Assembly: GCA_023376005.1 (NCBI GenBank)
Contig: CM042176.1
Coordinates: 15,641,316-15,705,315, forward strand
Direction of reading: 5' to 3'
DNA length: 64,000 bases
Source of the DNA: Doryteuthis pealeii
Lineage: Eukaryota > Mollusca > Cephalopoda > Myopsida > Loliginidae
Program-made: the position numbers and the translations under genes
The notes under the pieces: model-generated
Told to the model about the DNA's origin: nothing
The model's input: the letters and a program-made list of their open reading frames with translations, nothing else
The model's database searches: none
In this document: positions 1 through 11,000 of the stretch, piece after piece
How the letters are laid out: every line of letters starts with the position of its first letter
How positions within the stretch are numbered: the stretch's first letter is position 1

Positions 1-1337
1 TCTTGTTCTCCCATCTCTTCTCTCCTCTCTTCCTCTCCTTTCTCTTTCTCCTCTTCTTCTCTCTCTCCCTTCTCTTCTCTCCCTTCTCTTTCTCCTTCTC
101 TGCTCTCCTTTCTCTTGCTCTCCTTTCTCTGCTCTCCCTTCTCTTCCTCTCCCTTCTCTTGCTCTCCTTCTCTTTCTCCTATCTCTTGCTCTCCTCTCTT
201 GCTCTCCTTTCTCTTGTTCTATCTCTTCTCTCCCTTCTCTTCTCCTTTCTCTTCCTCTCCTTTCTCTTGTTCTTTCTTTCTCTCCTCTCCTTTCTCTTGC
301 TCTCCCTATCTCTTCCTCTCCTATCTCTTGTTCTCTTTCCCTCTCCTTTCTCTTGCTCTCCTTTCTCTTCTCTCCTTCTCTTTTCTCCTTCTCTTGTTCT
401 CCTTTCTCTTCCCTCTCCCTTCTCTTGTTCTCCTTCTCTTGTTCTCCTTTCTCTTTCTCCTTTCTCTTCCTCTCCCTTCTCTTGTTTCTCCTATCTCTTC
501 CTCTCCCTTCTCTTCCTCTCCTTCTCTTCCTCCTCCCTTCTCTTGTTCTTCTTTCTCTTGTTCTCCTATCTCTTGCTCTCCTATTCTCTTCCTCTCCTTC
601 TCTTGTTCTCTTCTCTTCCTCTCCTTTCTCTTCTCTCTCTTCCTCTCCTTTCTCTTCCTCTCCTTCTCTCCTCTCCTTCTCTTCCTCTCCTTCTCTTGCT
701 CTCCTTCTCTTGTTCTCTTTCTCTTGCTCTCCTTTCTCTTGTCTCCTATCTCTTCTCTTGCTCTCCTATCTCTTGCTTCCTTTCTTCTCCTATCTCTTGC
801 TCTCCTTTCTCTTGCTCTCCTTTCTCTCTTGCTCTCCTATCTCTTGTTCTTTTTCTTGTTCTTCTTTCTCTTCCTCTCCTTTCTCTTGCTCTCATCTCTC
901 TCCCTTCTCTTGTTCTCCCTTCTCTCTCTCTTCTCTTTCTCTTCTCTCCCTTCTCTTCTCTATCTCTTCCTCTCCTTCTCTCTTCTCTTCCTCTCCTTCT
1001 CTTCCTCTCCCTTCTCTTCCTCTCCTATCTCTTGCTCTCCTATCTCTTGTTCTTCTTTCTTTGTTCTTCTTTCTCTCCTTTCTCTTCCTCTCCTTTCTCT
1101 TGCTCTCCCTTCTCTTCATCTCCCTTCTTTGCTCTCCCATCTCTTGCTCTCCCATCTCTTCCTCTCCTTTCTCTTTCCTCTCCCTTCTCTTCCTCTCCTT
1201 CTCTTCTCTCCCTTCTCTTCTCTTCTCTCCCATCTCTTGCTCTCCCATCTCTTGCTCTCCTTTTCTCTTGCTCTCCTTTCTCTTGCTCTCCTTTCTCTTT
1301 CTCTTTCTCTTGCTCTCCTTTCTCTTGCTCTCCTATG
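1..1337 (+). repeat. Polypyrimidine minisatellite, about 15-16 bp unit
   Basis: Variants of TCTCCTTTCTCTTGC repeat from the window edge to about 1337. The + strand is almost pure pyrimidine with a G about once per unit. All long open frames here (Leu/Ser/Phe-rich on +, Lys/Glu/Arg-rich on -) are products of this composition. Confidence 0.95.
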
Positions 1338-1484
1338 TCTCCTTGTATTGAGAATATCAAGAATGTATTTATATTTTATCTGTTGAGAAACATTTGTGTA
1401 TTCTTGTTAATATTTCTTGGATGTATTAAATTATATGTGTATTAAATGTTTTTGTATGTGGAAGTGATATCTTTTTTGTGTTTT

Positions 1485-1745
1485 TTTAACCTTCTTCTTC
1501 TTCTCCATTCTTCTTCTTCTTCTTCTCCATTCTTCTTTTTCTTCTGCTTCTCTAACGTCTCTTGTTGTTGTTGTTGTCCTCCTCCTCCTTCCCCTTCTTT
1601 TTCTTCTCTATCTTTCTATCTTTTTCTTTTTCTTTCTCTTCTTCTTTATTCTTGTCCTATTTTCTTCTTCTCTTTCTTCTTCTCTAACGTTTCTTGTTGT
1701 TGTTGTTATTGTTGTTTTCCTCCTCCTCCTCCTTCTATAATACAA
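1485..1745 (+). repeat. Pyrimidine-rich CTT/GTT/CCT repeats
   Basis: CTT, GTT and CCT triplet runs. A block with TCTAACGTYTCTTGTTGTTG followed by CCTCCTCC occurs twice (about 1551 and 1683), so this is a short imperfect duplication. 1338-1484 shows nothing recognisable. Confidence 0.8.
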
Positions 1746-2709
1746 CGGTGGGTGCAAGAATGTGTGTGTGCATATAAATACACACTTAGTTATATAGATA
1801 CGTAGTAGTAGTTATATTGAATTAATAAATAGTAAGTCAAGCCACATATATGTATAAATATGTGTGTGTGTTCTAGTGTGGATAATGGGGGTATACATAT
1901 GTATAGATAGATAGATACATATGTGTGCATGTATACATACATGTGTGTGTATGCATATATGTGTATGTGTAAGTAGGCATATTGTTTGTGGGTGGCAATA
2001 GGCAACAAAAGCATAAAACTGAGGATAGACTTAAAAGGATGATAATCTCTTCTTAGGAGACGAGAAGACTGGGTTTTGACCAATTTGAGGGTCAACTATA
2101 GTTTAGACTAGCAATAAAATATGACCTAGATTAAGACAAAGAACTTTTCAAAACACCCGGGTTTTTAGACACAAATCTCGGAGGATGAGAGTTCGTACGT
2201 GAGTGAGATGAGATGAGATTTGGGGATTTCTGGGAAATTTGAAAAGTTTAGTCAGTTAGTCTTGGGACAGCGGAGAGGGCAGTTAGTCCCTGGGAGCCGA
2301 AGAGAGCAGATGAGACTTGGAAACGGGAAGAAGTTAAAATATTAGATGCCCACTAGAAACCAACTTTAGCAGAGGTCCCCAAAAGGAACGGGGGTGACCC
2401 CCCTCTCGACAGACATAGAAGCAGATGAATTATAAGCTGATGGAGTGACTGGAGATAGTAGCAGACAGTTATATACCTCTCTGACCATTCTAATGTTCAC
2501 CTGACTGATTTTGTTTTGTCTTTATTCTCTCTTTGTTATTGATTGTGAACCCCCTGGATGAGCCCGGAGGCAGAATTACGGACACCAGTGAGGGTCAAGG
2601 AACAGACGACCACGAGACGATCATGGCCAGTAATTTTGAAAGCTGCAAGTAATGCAGAAGATGCACAGCAGAAGCTGCCTACAGGTGCTCACGGCCCGAG
2701 GGAGGTTTC
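1746..2709. other. Intergenic or intronic, no gene seen
   Basis: TG/ATAC-rich sequence to about 1980, then mixed sequence with normal GC. No coding pattern, SINE box or terminal repeat was recognised. 2200-2600 (GGACAGCGGAGAGGGC.., then GTGAACCCCCTGGATGAG) may be an old LTR-type fragment, but I cannot show ends. Confidence 0.4.
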
Positions 2710-3431
2710 ACACTTCTTATTTTTATCTTTTTCTTTTTTTCTTTCTCTTCTTCTGTATTATTTTCCTTCTCTTTTCTTTTTCCTTCTTCTTCTTTTTCTT
2801 TCTTTCTTTCTTCTTCTTTCTTTCTTCTTCTTTCTAGTTTTTCTTTTTTCTTTCTCTTCTTTATTCTTTTCCTTATCTTTTCTTTTTCTTTCTTCATCTT
2901 TTTTCTTTCTCTTCTGCTTTCTTTTCCTTCTCTTTTCTTCTTCTTCTTCTTTCTACCTTTATATCTTTTTCTTATTTTTCTTTCTCTTCTTCTGTATTCT
3001 TTTCCTTCTCTTTTCTTTTTTTTCTTCATCTTTCTTCTTTCTCTTCTGCTTTCTTCTTCTTCTTCTTCTTCTTTCTACCTTTATATCTTTTTCTTATTTT
3101 TTCTTTCTCTTCTTCTGTATTCTTTTCCTTTTCTTTTCTTTTTCTTTCTTCATCTTTCTTCTTTCTCTTCTGCTTTCTTCTTCTTCTTCTTCTTCTTCTT
3201 TCTACCTTTATATCTTTTTCTTATTTTTTCTTTCTCTTCTTCTGTATTCTTTTCCTTCTCTTTTCTTTTTCTTTCTTCATCTTTCTTCTTTCTTCTTCTT
3301 CTTTCTATTTTTTCTTTTTTCTTTTTCTTTCTTCTTTTCCTTCTCTTTTCTTCTTCTTCTTTCTATTTTTTCTTTTTTCTTTTTCTTTTTTCTTTCTTCT
3401 TTTCCTTCTCTTTTCTTCTTCTTCTTTTTTT
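2710..3431 (+). repeat. TTC-rich polypyrimidine tandem repeat
   Basis: Second polypyrimidine block. Units of about 100-130 bp recur with TTTCTACCTTTATATC, CTTCTTCTGTATTC and TTCATCTTTCTTC landmarks (about 2950, 3074, 3200), degenerating to 3431. The Phe/Leu/Ser-rich open frame is compositional. Confidence 0.85.
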
Positions 3432-3723
3432 GTCATCCAATCTATTATCTAACATTTACTTCAAATGGCAAAAAAAGATAAATACCCCCCCCCCACAAAA
3501 AAAACCCAAATAGACAAATAAATTTTTTTTTTTTAATAAATAAAAAACGAATAAAATTTCAAATGTCTCTCACCGTTATCATTTTACCGGACTTGTCTTT
3601 ATATACCAATCCAGAATTTTTAACTCGAACCAAGACCTATCAAAAAGAAAGTAATTGATTAGTAGAACAATAAAATAGTTGGAGGTGCGTGGTGTAACAA
3701 TAGATTATAGATTTTGTTATATA
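3432..3723. other. Intergenic stretch with SINE scrap
   Basis: Poly-C/poly-A runs, then GGAGGTGCGTGGTGTAA at 3680, identical to the tRNA-like head of the SINE at 19773 and cut off after 17 bp. Nothing else recognised. Confidence 0.5.
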
Positions 3724-4340
3724 TCTTATTATAATGGAGATTGTGTGTTTTTCTGTCTGTAACCGAAACTATATTACTAATCGAGTCACAATTAACATAG
3801 TTATTTTCATCACATTCTCCATGATTTTATTTATATTTAAACCTCAATTATTAATAAAATTTCTTCACCTTTTTATTAGTGTTGTCCATATCTACATACT
3901 AATAACATGCTTTTGTATTTATATATACAAACAATAGCAGTTTGCAGTGTGAATGGGAAGGCTAATTTGCATATTGATATTAAATATGTGATTTTATTAA
4001 ATATGTGCTTAGTATTATTGATTTCTAACGGTTTGGTTTTATTTTAATGAATATAAACAAAAATCTCTCCAATGAATCTTAAATGAAATCCATTAACAAG
4101 AAAAAATAAGTGTAATTTTATTCTTTATTTCCTAATTTAACTAAATAGTTAAATAAGTAAAATTCAGCAATGAAAGACGGCAGTGATGGAAGAGTAAGTT
4201 TCATTTCTATTTTTCTATTATAACCTCACTGTGTTTCAAATCTTTTTATCTGCATTCTTAATAAACTTTCTAATTTAATACGATATTTCATTACATTAAA
4301 ATTTAAATACTTGCACCCGGAGGGTGCATATATTTGCTAG
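3724..4340 (+). mobile_element. Non-autonomous Helitron A
   Basis: Starts TCTTATTATAATGG after an A. Ends with hairpin GCACCCGGAGGGTGC, eleven bases, then CTAG before a T. This is the Helitron layout: 5' TC, 3' hairpin plus CTRR, insertion between A and T. Its CTAG is joined directly to the 5' TC of the next copy. No Rep/helicase is encoded. Confidence 0.85.
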
Positions 4341-5410
4341 TCTTATTATAATGGAGATTGTGTGTCTGTCTGTAACTGAAACTATGTGTACTCCCAACAT
4401 CACAATTTCCTTAGTCATTTCCATCACATTCAACATTATTATATTTCTATTTAAATCTCAATTATTAAGAAAAATATCTAACATCATTAATACTGTTGGC
4501 CTTATCTATATCTTATTATAATGGAGATTGTGTGTTTTTCTGTCTGTAACCGAAACTATATTCCTACTCAAGTCACAATTCTCTTAGTTATTGACATCAC
4601 ATTCTCCATGATTTTATTTTTTATCTAAACCTCAATTATTAATAAAATTGTCTTACATTATTAATACTATTAACTATGTCTACATAATAACAACATGCAA
4701 TTATATTTATATATACAACAAAATAGCGGTTTACACTGTGAACGGGAAGGTTAATTTGCATATTAATATTAAAAAATCGAATTTAATAAATATGTGCTTA
4801 GTATTATTGATTTCTAACTTTGGTTTTATTTTAATGAATATAAGCAAAAATCTATTCAATGAATCTTAAATGAAATCCATTAACAAGATAAAATAACTGT
4901 CATTTTATTCTTTACTTCCTCTTATAACTAAATACTTAAATTAGAAAAAATAACAATGAAAGACGAGAGTGATGGAAGAGTAAGTTTCAGTTGTTCCATT
5001 TTTTTATTATACTCCCTCCGTTTCAAATCTTTTATTATACTCCCTCTGTTTCAAATCTTTTTATGTGTATTCTTATTTAGTTTCATTAGCTTTTCTAATT
5101 TAATACAATATTTTATTACATTAAAACTTAAATACTTGCACCCGGAGGGTGCATATATTTGCTAGTACTAATAACATGCAATTGCATTTAACAGTCAAAT
5201 AGTGTATTATAGTATGAACAGGAATGATAATTTGCATATTGATCCTAAAAAATTGATTTTAATAAGTATTTGCTTAGTTTTATTGATTTCTAATTTTTTA
5301 GTTTAATTTTGATAATTTTAAAAGTCTATTACCAAAAAGAAATAATGTAATTTTAATGTCTGATTTATTTTTATATTTGAATTAAGAACATTTTGCAATG
5401 AAAGCATTCA
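4341..5410 (+). mobile_element. Non-autonomous Helitron B, split by a nested copy
   Basis: 4341-4510 is the 5' part of the family (TCTTATTATAATGG.. to ..GGCCTTATCTATA). The internal sequence resumes at 5166 (TACTAATAACATGCAATTGC) and fades near 5410 without a 3' hairpin. The break is filled exactly by Helitron C. Confidence 0.8.
4511..5165 (+). mobile_element. Non-autonomous Helitron C, inserted in Helitron B
   Basis: Full-length 655-bp copy from TCTTATTATAATGG to GCACCCGGAGGGTGC-N11-CTAG. Flanks are A (4510) and T (5166), and removing it restores the internal sequence of copy B. Confidence 0.88.
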
Positions 5411-5703
5411 AACTAATATTCTTCGTATTAAATGGGCACAATGTGACGAGTTCAAATCCCGGACGAGGCAGTTTGCGTTTAGCATAATCTGCGATTAAGC
5501 GACACTAGATAATCCGGATTTACATTTTTACATCTTGAACAATTTAGACGGTCTCAGTTTTAACCAGAGAGGGTTGCAGGGTGAAAACGGACAGAAGATT
5601 TAAGATGAGGAGGCGGAGGGACAACAACAACAACAACAACAATTACTGTGTAGTTTAATTTGTGTCTTGTACGAGCAAAAATTTTTGTTTGAAGTTACGA
5701 TAC

Positions 5704-5765
<62 letters not shown>

Positions 5766-6350
5766 GTATATTTATATTTTTGTAGAACGACGATATTACT
5801 AAATTGAAGAATACCCAGGGATTGTCTGTGGTCAGGAATTAATACTAGAGAGAATACGGATATTATATGTGTATTTAAATTGTTCAGCTGTCTTGTCTGC
5901 AAGAAGGTGAGGCTGAGAATTGTTAAATTTTCTTTTGGAGAGACGAGGGCAGGAAGCATTTAAGATTGTTTACAACTGTTCTTAGATCCGTTGCTAGTTA
6001 ATATTTCTGCCAGGAAGACCTATATTTTGGATTAACACCAAAGAAAACCCATCAGTCTAGGATTACCAACTCACTACGGACTTGGATTATGAGAGTAAAC
6101 CCCGAAAAACAAAGCCGGTGTCCATAAGGTGGTGTGACTCTGAAATCCAGTGCTACCCAGCAACTCCTGTGACACTACCGCTGCCAAATTGCATTGGCTT
6201 CTTACTTTTCCTATGGAAGCGGCCACCCGGCATCGCCAAAGTAGAGGGAGGTTTAAAAGTTAGTCCCGCGATCCATTATTACTCAATCGTGAGTTGGATC
6301 CTCGTCGGATGCCCCATTAAAATCCCCATGTAAAAAAAAGACCTTGCATT
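5411..6350. other. Repeat debris with (AAC)n and (GA)n
   Basis: 5440-5590 has a tRNA B-box-like GAGTTCAAATCCCGGAC and one arm of the inverted-repeat element complete at 60051-60278. (AAC)n is at 5621-5642 and (GA)n at 5707-5762. 5763-6350 shows no gene or known repeat. Confidence 0.55.
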
Positions 6351-7047
6351 GATTGAGCTACTCTGAAAATAAACGTTAATGTTTTCTATTCAAAATATTA
6401 AATGAAAAAAAAAATATCCCATTATGTTATCATTTAACTTTCATTTTTTAATCCTTTTCACAAATATATATCAAATCTTTATTATTTTTGCTCAAAAACC
6501 AAGCCCTGGTGATATTTAATGTGTGTATATATATTTACTTTGCCGTTAATTGTTTTATTTTCGAAGTTTCCTCCGGACATACACATACACACAACTGTCC
6601 TTTATATATGTATTGTCGGGAAAAATATAAGGCGCTTATCCCGACGCAGCGGTGAGGTGCCAGTAGCGAGCTTTAGTGGGGTAGCCACCAGACCAGGTAA
6701 ATAAAGTGGTTGCGAAATTTAGTGGGCTTTGCAGCTAACCACTTCAAAAACGCGACCCACTGTTACTCGTACTGGGTCAAATAGTTGAGGGGGAAGAAGA
6801 ATGCGGAATGCACGTTTAACCAACACGCTTTCAGCTTGTACTACTGTCTAGTTCCGTCCACCCGCCTCGCGGCCGGACTTTTAAGGTCTTGGTATGAACC
6901 ACTACGAGGTGGTGTCAGCATTAAAAGAGGGGAAATGGGATTACCCAGTCGGCGACTACCTCATCAACTCGCTACCAAGTTATAAAGAGAGAGAGGGAGG
7001 AGAAAATAATTCTCACAGTATAGATAATATAATATATTCATAGTTAC
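6351..7047. other. Intron 3' of E13, dispersed-repeat fragments
   Basis: 6520-6610 (GTGTGTATATATATTTA.., TTTCCTCCGGACATACACA) recurs at 20150-20245 and near 8700-8770, so it is a dispersed repeat, perhaps a LINE 3' end. 6620-6985 is GC-richer (GCGGTGAGGTGCCAGTAGCG..) and unassigned. I searched the minus strand for the next exon without success. Confidence 0.45.
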
Positions 7048-7161
7048 CTTGTGTGCTACCGGAAGGTAATTGAACACAATGACATTGATAAACAAGCGCT
7101 CATAACGTATGACGCTGTATGGGAGGTTGAGAATAAGGAACATTCTTTGGAATGAAAGGAA
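7048..7161 (-). CDS. TEP-like gene exon E13 (MG7, NLPYSVIR motif)
   Basis: A 114-nt exon (38 codons, phase 0), acceptor tgtttttcag, donor gtaact. It reads FLSFQRMFLILNLPYSVIRY and continues ERLFINVIVFNYLPVAHK. 'F..NLPYSV.R.E.....V.(V/I)FNY' is a hallmark of MG7. The usual G or N after R is Y. It is the most 3' exon found; CUB and thioester exons should follow at lower coordinates or outside the window. Confidence 0.95.
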
Positions 7162-7483
7162 CTGAAAAACAAAATAATATAATAGTTAGCAAATGCAATA
7201 TATTTTTTTTCGAACATCTCGGAAATTCTCCGTATTTCAACCGATTTCATTTAAAACAATAAGGATTTACTCTGACGAAGGCCGCCATTTCTTTGTATAT
7301 TAAACATTTCTGTAGTTTTTTCTATTATTGTTATTGTTATTTTATTTTGTATTTAAAATAACAATAGATAGAATACATGTGTACATGGATAAACTACTGG
7401 CCGAAACACGTGTCAGTATAAAGAAAATAAAATAAATCCTGTTTTATCCATTCAACATTTTCTTTCCTTTATTTTTCATTTCA

Positions 7484-7523
<40 letters not shown>

Positions 7524-7895
7524 TTATTTATTTATTTATTTATATATATGTAAGTTGAAAATGGAAGCGAATCCGACGGTATGTTGAAATGAAAAATAAT
7601 GGAAAGAAAATACTGAATGGATAAAACAGATTTTATTTTTATTTTGTGTTACTGACACGTATTTCGGCCAGGAGTTTATCCATGTACATATGTACTCTAT
7701 CTATTATCATTTTAGATACAAAATAAAATAAAAATAATAGAAAACTATAACATTTTTTTAGTATACAAGGAATAACGGCCTGTTGTCTTTGGTGTTTTTG
7801 ACGAAGGTTGTTATTTCTTGCATACTAAAAAAATGTTATAGTTTTCTATTATTGTTATTTTATTTTATATTTAAAATAATAATAGAGTACAAACA

Positions 7896-7950
<55 letters not shown>

Positions 7951-8012
7951 CACGCACATAAACACCACACACACACACACACACTTTGTATTTAAAATAA
8001 TAATAGAGTACA

Positions 8013-8044
<32 letters not shown>

Positions 8045-11000
8045 CACGCATATAAAAAAAAAAACCCACACACACACAGTTTGGAAGACATGAGACAGAA
8101 CCAAATGGAGAGCGACTAGCAACATCTTCAGTTTCGGAGATCTTTTGTAGAAGAGATTTTAAAATTTAAATTAGGGTAATTAAGAACTTTTGTTTAGTAA
8201 ATTAGAGCGTCCCAGAAAAAGCAGAACCCACTAATTTTGTAATAAAACTGTTAATTTAACTAGGGGGGGGGTAGGTTAGGGTTTAGAGTTAGGGTTAGGG
8301 TTGGGGTTTAAGGTTTAGGGTTAGTTTAATCAGAAAATAAATAAATAATTTGGATTCTGGTTTTTTCTGGGTAACCCTATACAGGGTGACCAACCCTAAC
8401 CGTTAGGGTTAGGGGTTAGGGTTAGGGGTTAGTTTTGTAATTAACTTTTAACCACGTATGTCTGTGAATCTGTGTTACGCCTCAAAGATACGTGGTATAA
8501 AGTTAACTGACCTGAAAAAAATGTAAATGTCTTTAAATAAAATAGCTGGTGCATTATATCTTTTATTCATTAATATATCAACACTGAAAATGTTATTAGA
8601 TTCGGTTAATTCTCTGATTTTTAGTATTTTTTCTTTCGGTGGGGTGACATACGATAGTGGAATTTATGTCTGTTAAGTAGGATTTAATCCTAATTTGTAT
8701 ATATGTATACTTTGTTGTTGTTTAATTTTCGTAGTTTCATCCAGACATATATACATAGCAATAGCATAATCTTTACAGATCACTGCCGTCCCTGACAATC
8801 CCATAACTCCACTACCAGAACCCCTCCTTGCATAAGCCCTCAAACTCAAACTTGCATGAGACTCATCAAACCCGCTGCAGATCCACAAAGTTTCATGCAA
8901 ATATGACATAGAAAGAACGTCCTTCCCGTTGAATCAGATGAATCAGATGAATCAGATGATAAAATTTGATGCTTATGCACCACCATATGTCTCTTAAGAC
9001 CAGAAGCTGACTTACAGACTTTGTTACAGATAGCACAAGACACATTGTTTGTTCCTGGAATTTGCATGGATTGACCCTGGTGAGATTTCCTATGATTGAC
9101 ATATCCAGCCTTAGAAAGCAGAATTCGACCACATGTCTGACATTTCCAACCCTCCAGGTTCTCTCCAATATGACAGGTGTGACCCTTTCGAAGTTGACGC
9201 TTTAGGTTTTCATGCACGATTCTTTCACTCTCAAAACTGGTACAGCCATCATCCACATGCATTCTCCAGCCAGTTCTCTCCAATGCCAGCTTTTCCCAGT
9301 TGTCAGGATTTATTTTTATTTTTACAAGGTTGTTTTTTAAGCAATCCTTATACATACATACATACATACATACACACCAACTGCCTTTAAAATATGTTTA
9401 TAAAGAAAATTTTGAAAAACTCTCAAGAAGCGTTTATATGAGCACAAACTTGATATTAAATTGGGCAATTTTCAGAACACCCTCCTCCAACATATGTCTG
9501 AAACAGATCGTAACTTTAATTTCAATGATGCCACAATATTAGCCCATATTCATAATAAAAGACTACGACAGATTTTTGAAGCCTGTGCAATTTCGCTTTT
9601 GCCCTCCCTTAATAATCGACATGGTTTCTATAATATATCTCCGTTTTTAGTTATAATACATAATTACAAAATACCAGGCTTCATTTAATTATTTATTTAG
9701 TTATCATTCCCACTTTGTTCCCTTAATAATCAACAATGATTCTTTAATATATCTCCGTTTCTAGATAAAATAGTGTTAAATAATTACTAAATACTAGGCT
9801 TCATTTAATTATTTATTTACTTATCATTCCCACTTTGTTCCCGTTGTTCTCTTAAAAATAATCAGTCCATTAATACTTTTTCTCGTCTTTTGCATTTCGT
9901 CGAGTTGCGTCACGCGTCACGCGTCATGACATCTTCGCGTGTGTGGATCGCGACTTGCCTTTCAAAAATAAAACGCTGATCAAATACAGTTACATAACTA
10001 AAAAGATTTTAATCTCCTGTCACATATAAAAACATCCATCATTTTCTTCACCCCAAGATACATCCTGATGAAGGTTCAATGTAACCGAAATGTTTAAACA
10101 TCGATAATTAAATTCGTCCCATTTTCGGAACACTTGTTTTTTCAAAATTTTCTTTATATTCTCGGATTTAATTTCCATATTTACTCCCATATTTATATAA
10201 ATAGATATAGATAGATAATCAATAGAATGCTGTTACCTCAAGAGGATTCTCCAGAACACTGATACCTTTTCTCGGGTGGATAGCAAAGGCGTTGGTTATC
10301 CAAGTGGTTATACTGTCGGGTGTTATCTTTGGAATTCGAACAAAACCTTTGCCGCTAAGATTATAAAACAATAATATTAGAGATCAATAACACCAAGTAA
10401 TTATTTATCAAACCCAGTTTTGTTAAAACCGGTATGCAAATTGACTACACCATATATTATGTAAACCTTTATTTCTTAATGATAGTGTAGCGAAATTGAA
10501 AGGCAGAACTGTGGACGAGCAGATTCCCAACCCCCACGAACAAAGCGCGTCCGGATATGTTTGGCCTGTGCGAGAGGGAGGAGTGTGGCGAGTGGACACG
10601 GATAATTGAACTCGCTACCTCCTCGTCGCTGAAATGCTGTTGGCAGTGACCCGGATGTAAACAGTATTGACGCGTACTCAAAATGCTGGTGTATATTGAA
10701 GTTCTAAACGGGCAATGCCAGACCAGAGTAAGAAGCCCGGATGTACATATTAACTGTGTATTTAAGAGCCTGTCCTCCCAGACCGAGTGAGAACGATTGT
10801 AGGAGTTTTGCTGTTAAGAAGAGAGTCGTACTTTTGTGAGAGATTGTTGCTGACTAAGGATTTTGTCAGTTGGGAGAACATATACGTCGGACTTGACTAT
10901 GTACCCCCCCCCACCCAACACCGAGTTTACTTTCATCATGTTATTTCGTTTGTTAGAGATACGTAAGATATATTGCAGGGTTCAATCAGCAGAAAGAATG

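Noticed and set aside
3..1445. 480-residue Leu/Ser/Phe-rich open frame at the window start, and shadows on the minus strand
   Set aside because: Every frame is open because the sequence is a pyrimidine minisatellite without stop-prone triplets. No domain or codon signal.
8206..8520. True chromosome end or telomere
   Set aside because: TTAGGG runs are short, imperfect and internal, and sit within inverted-repeat structures. Sequence continues on both sides.
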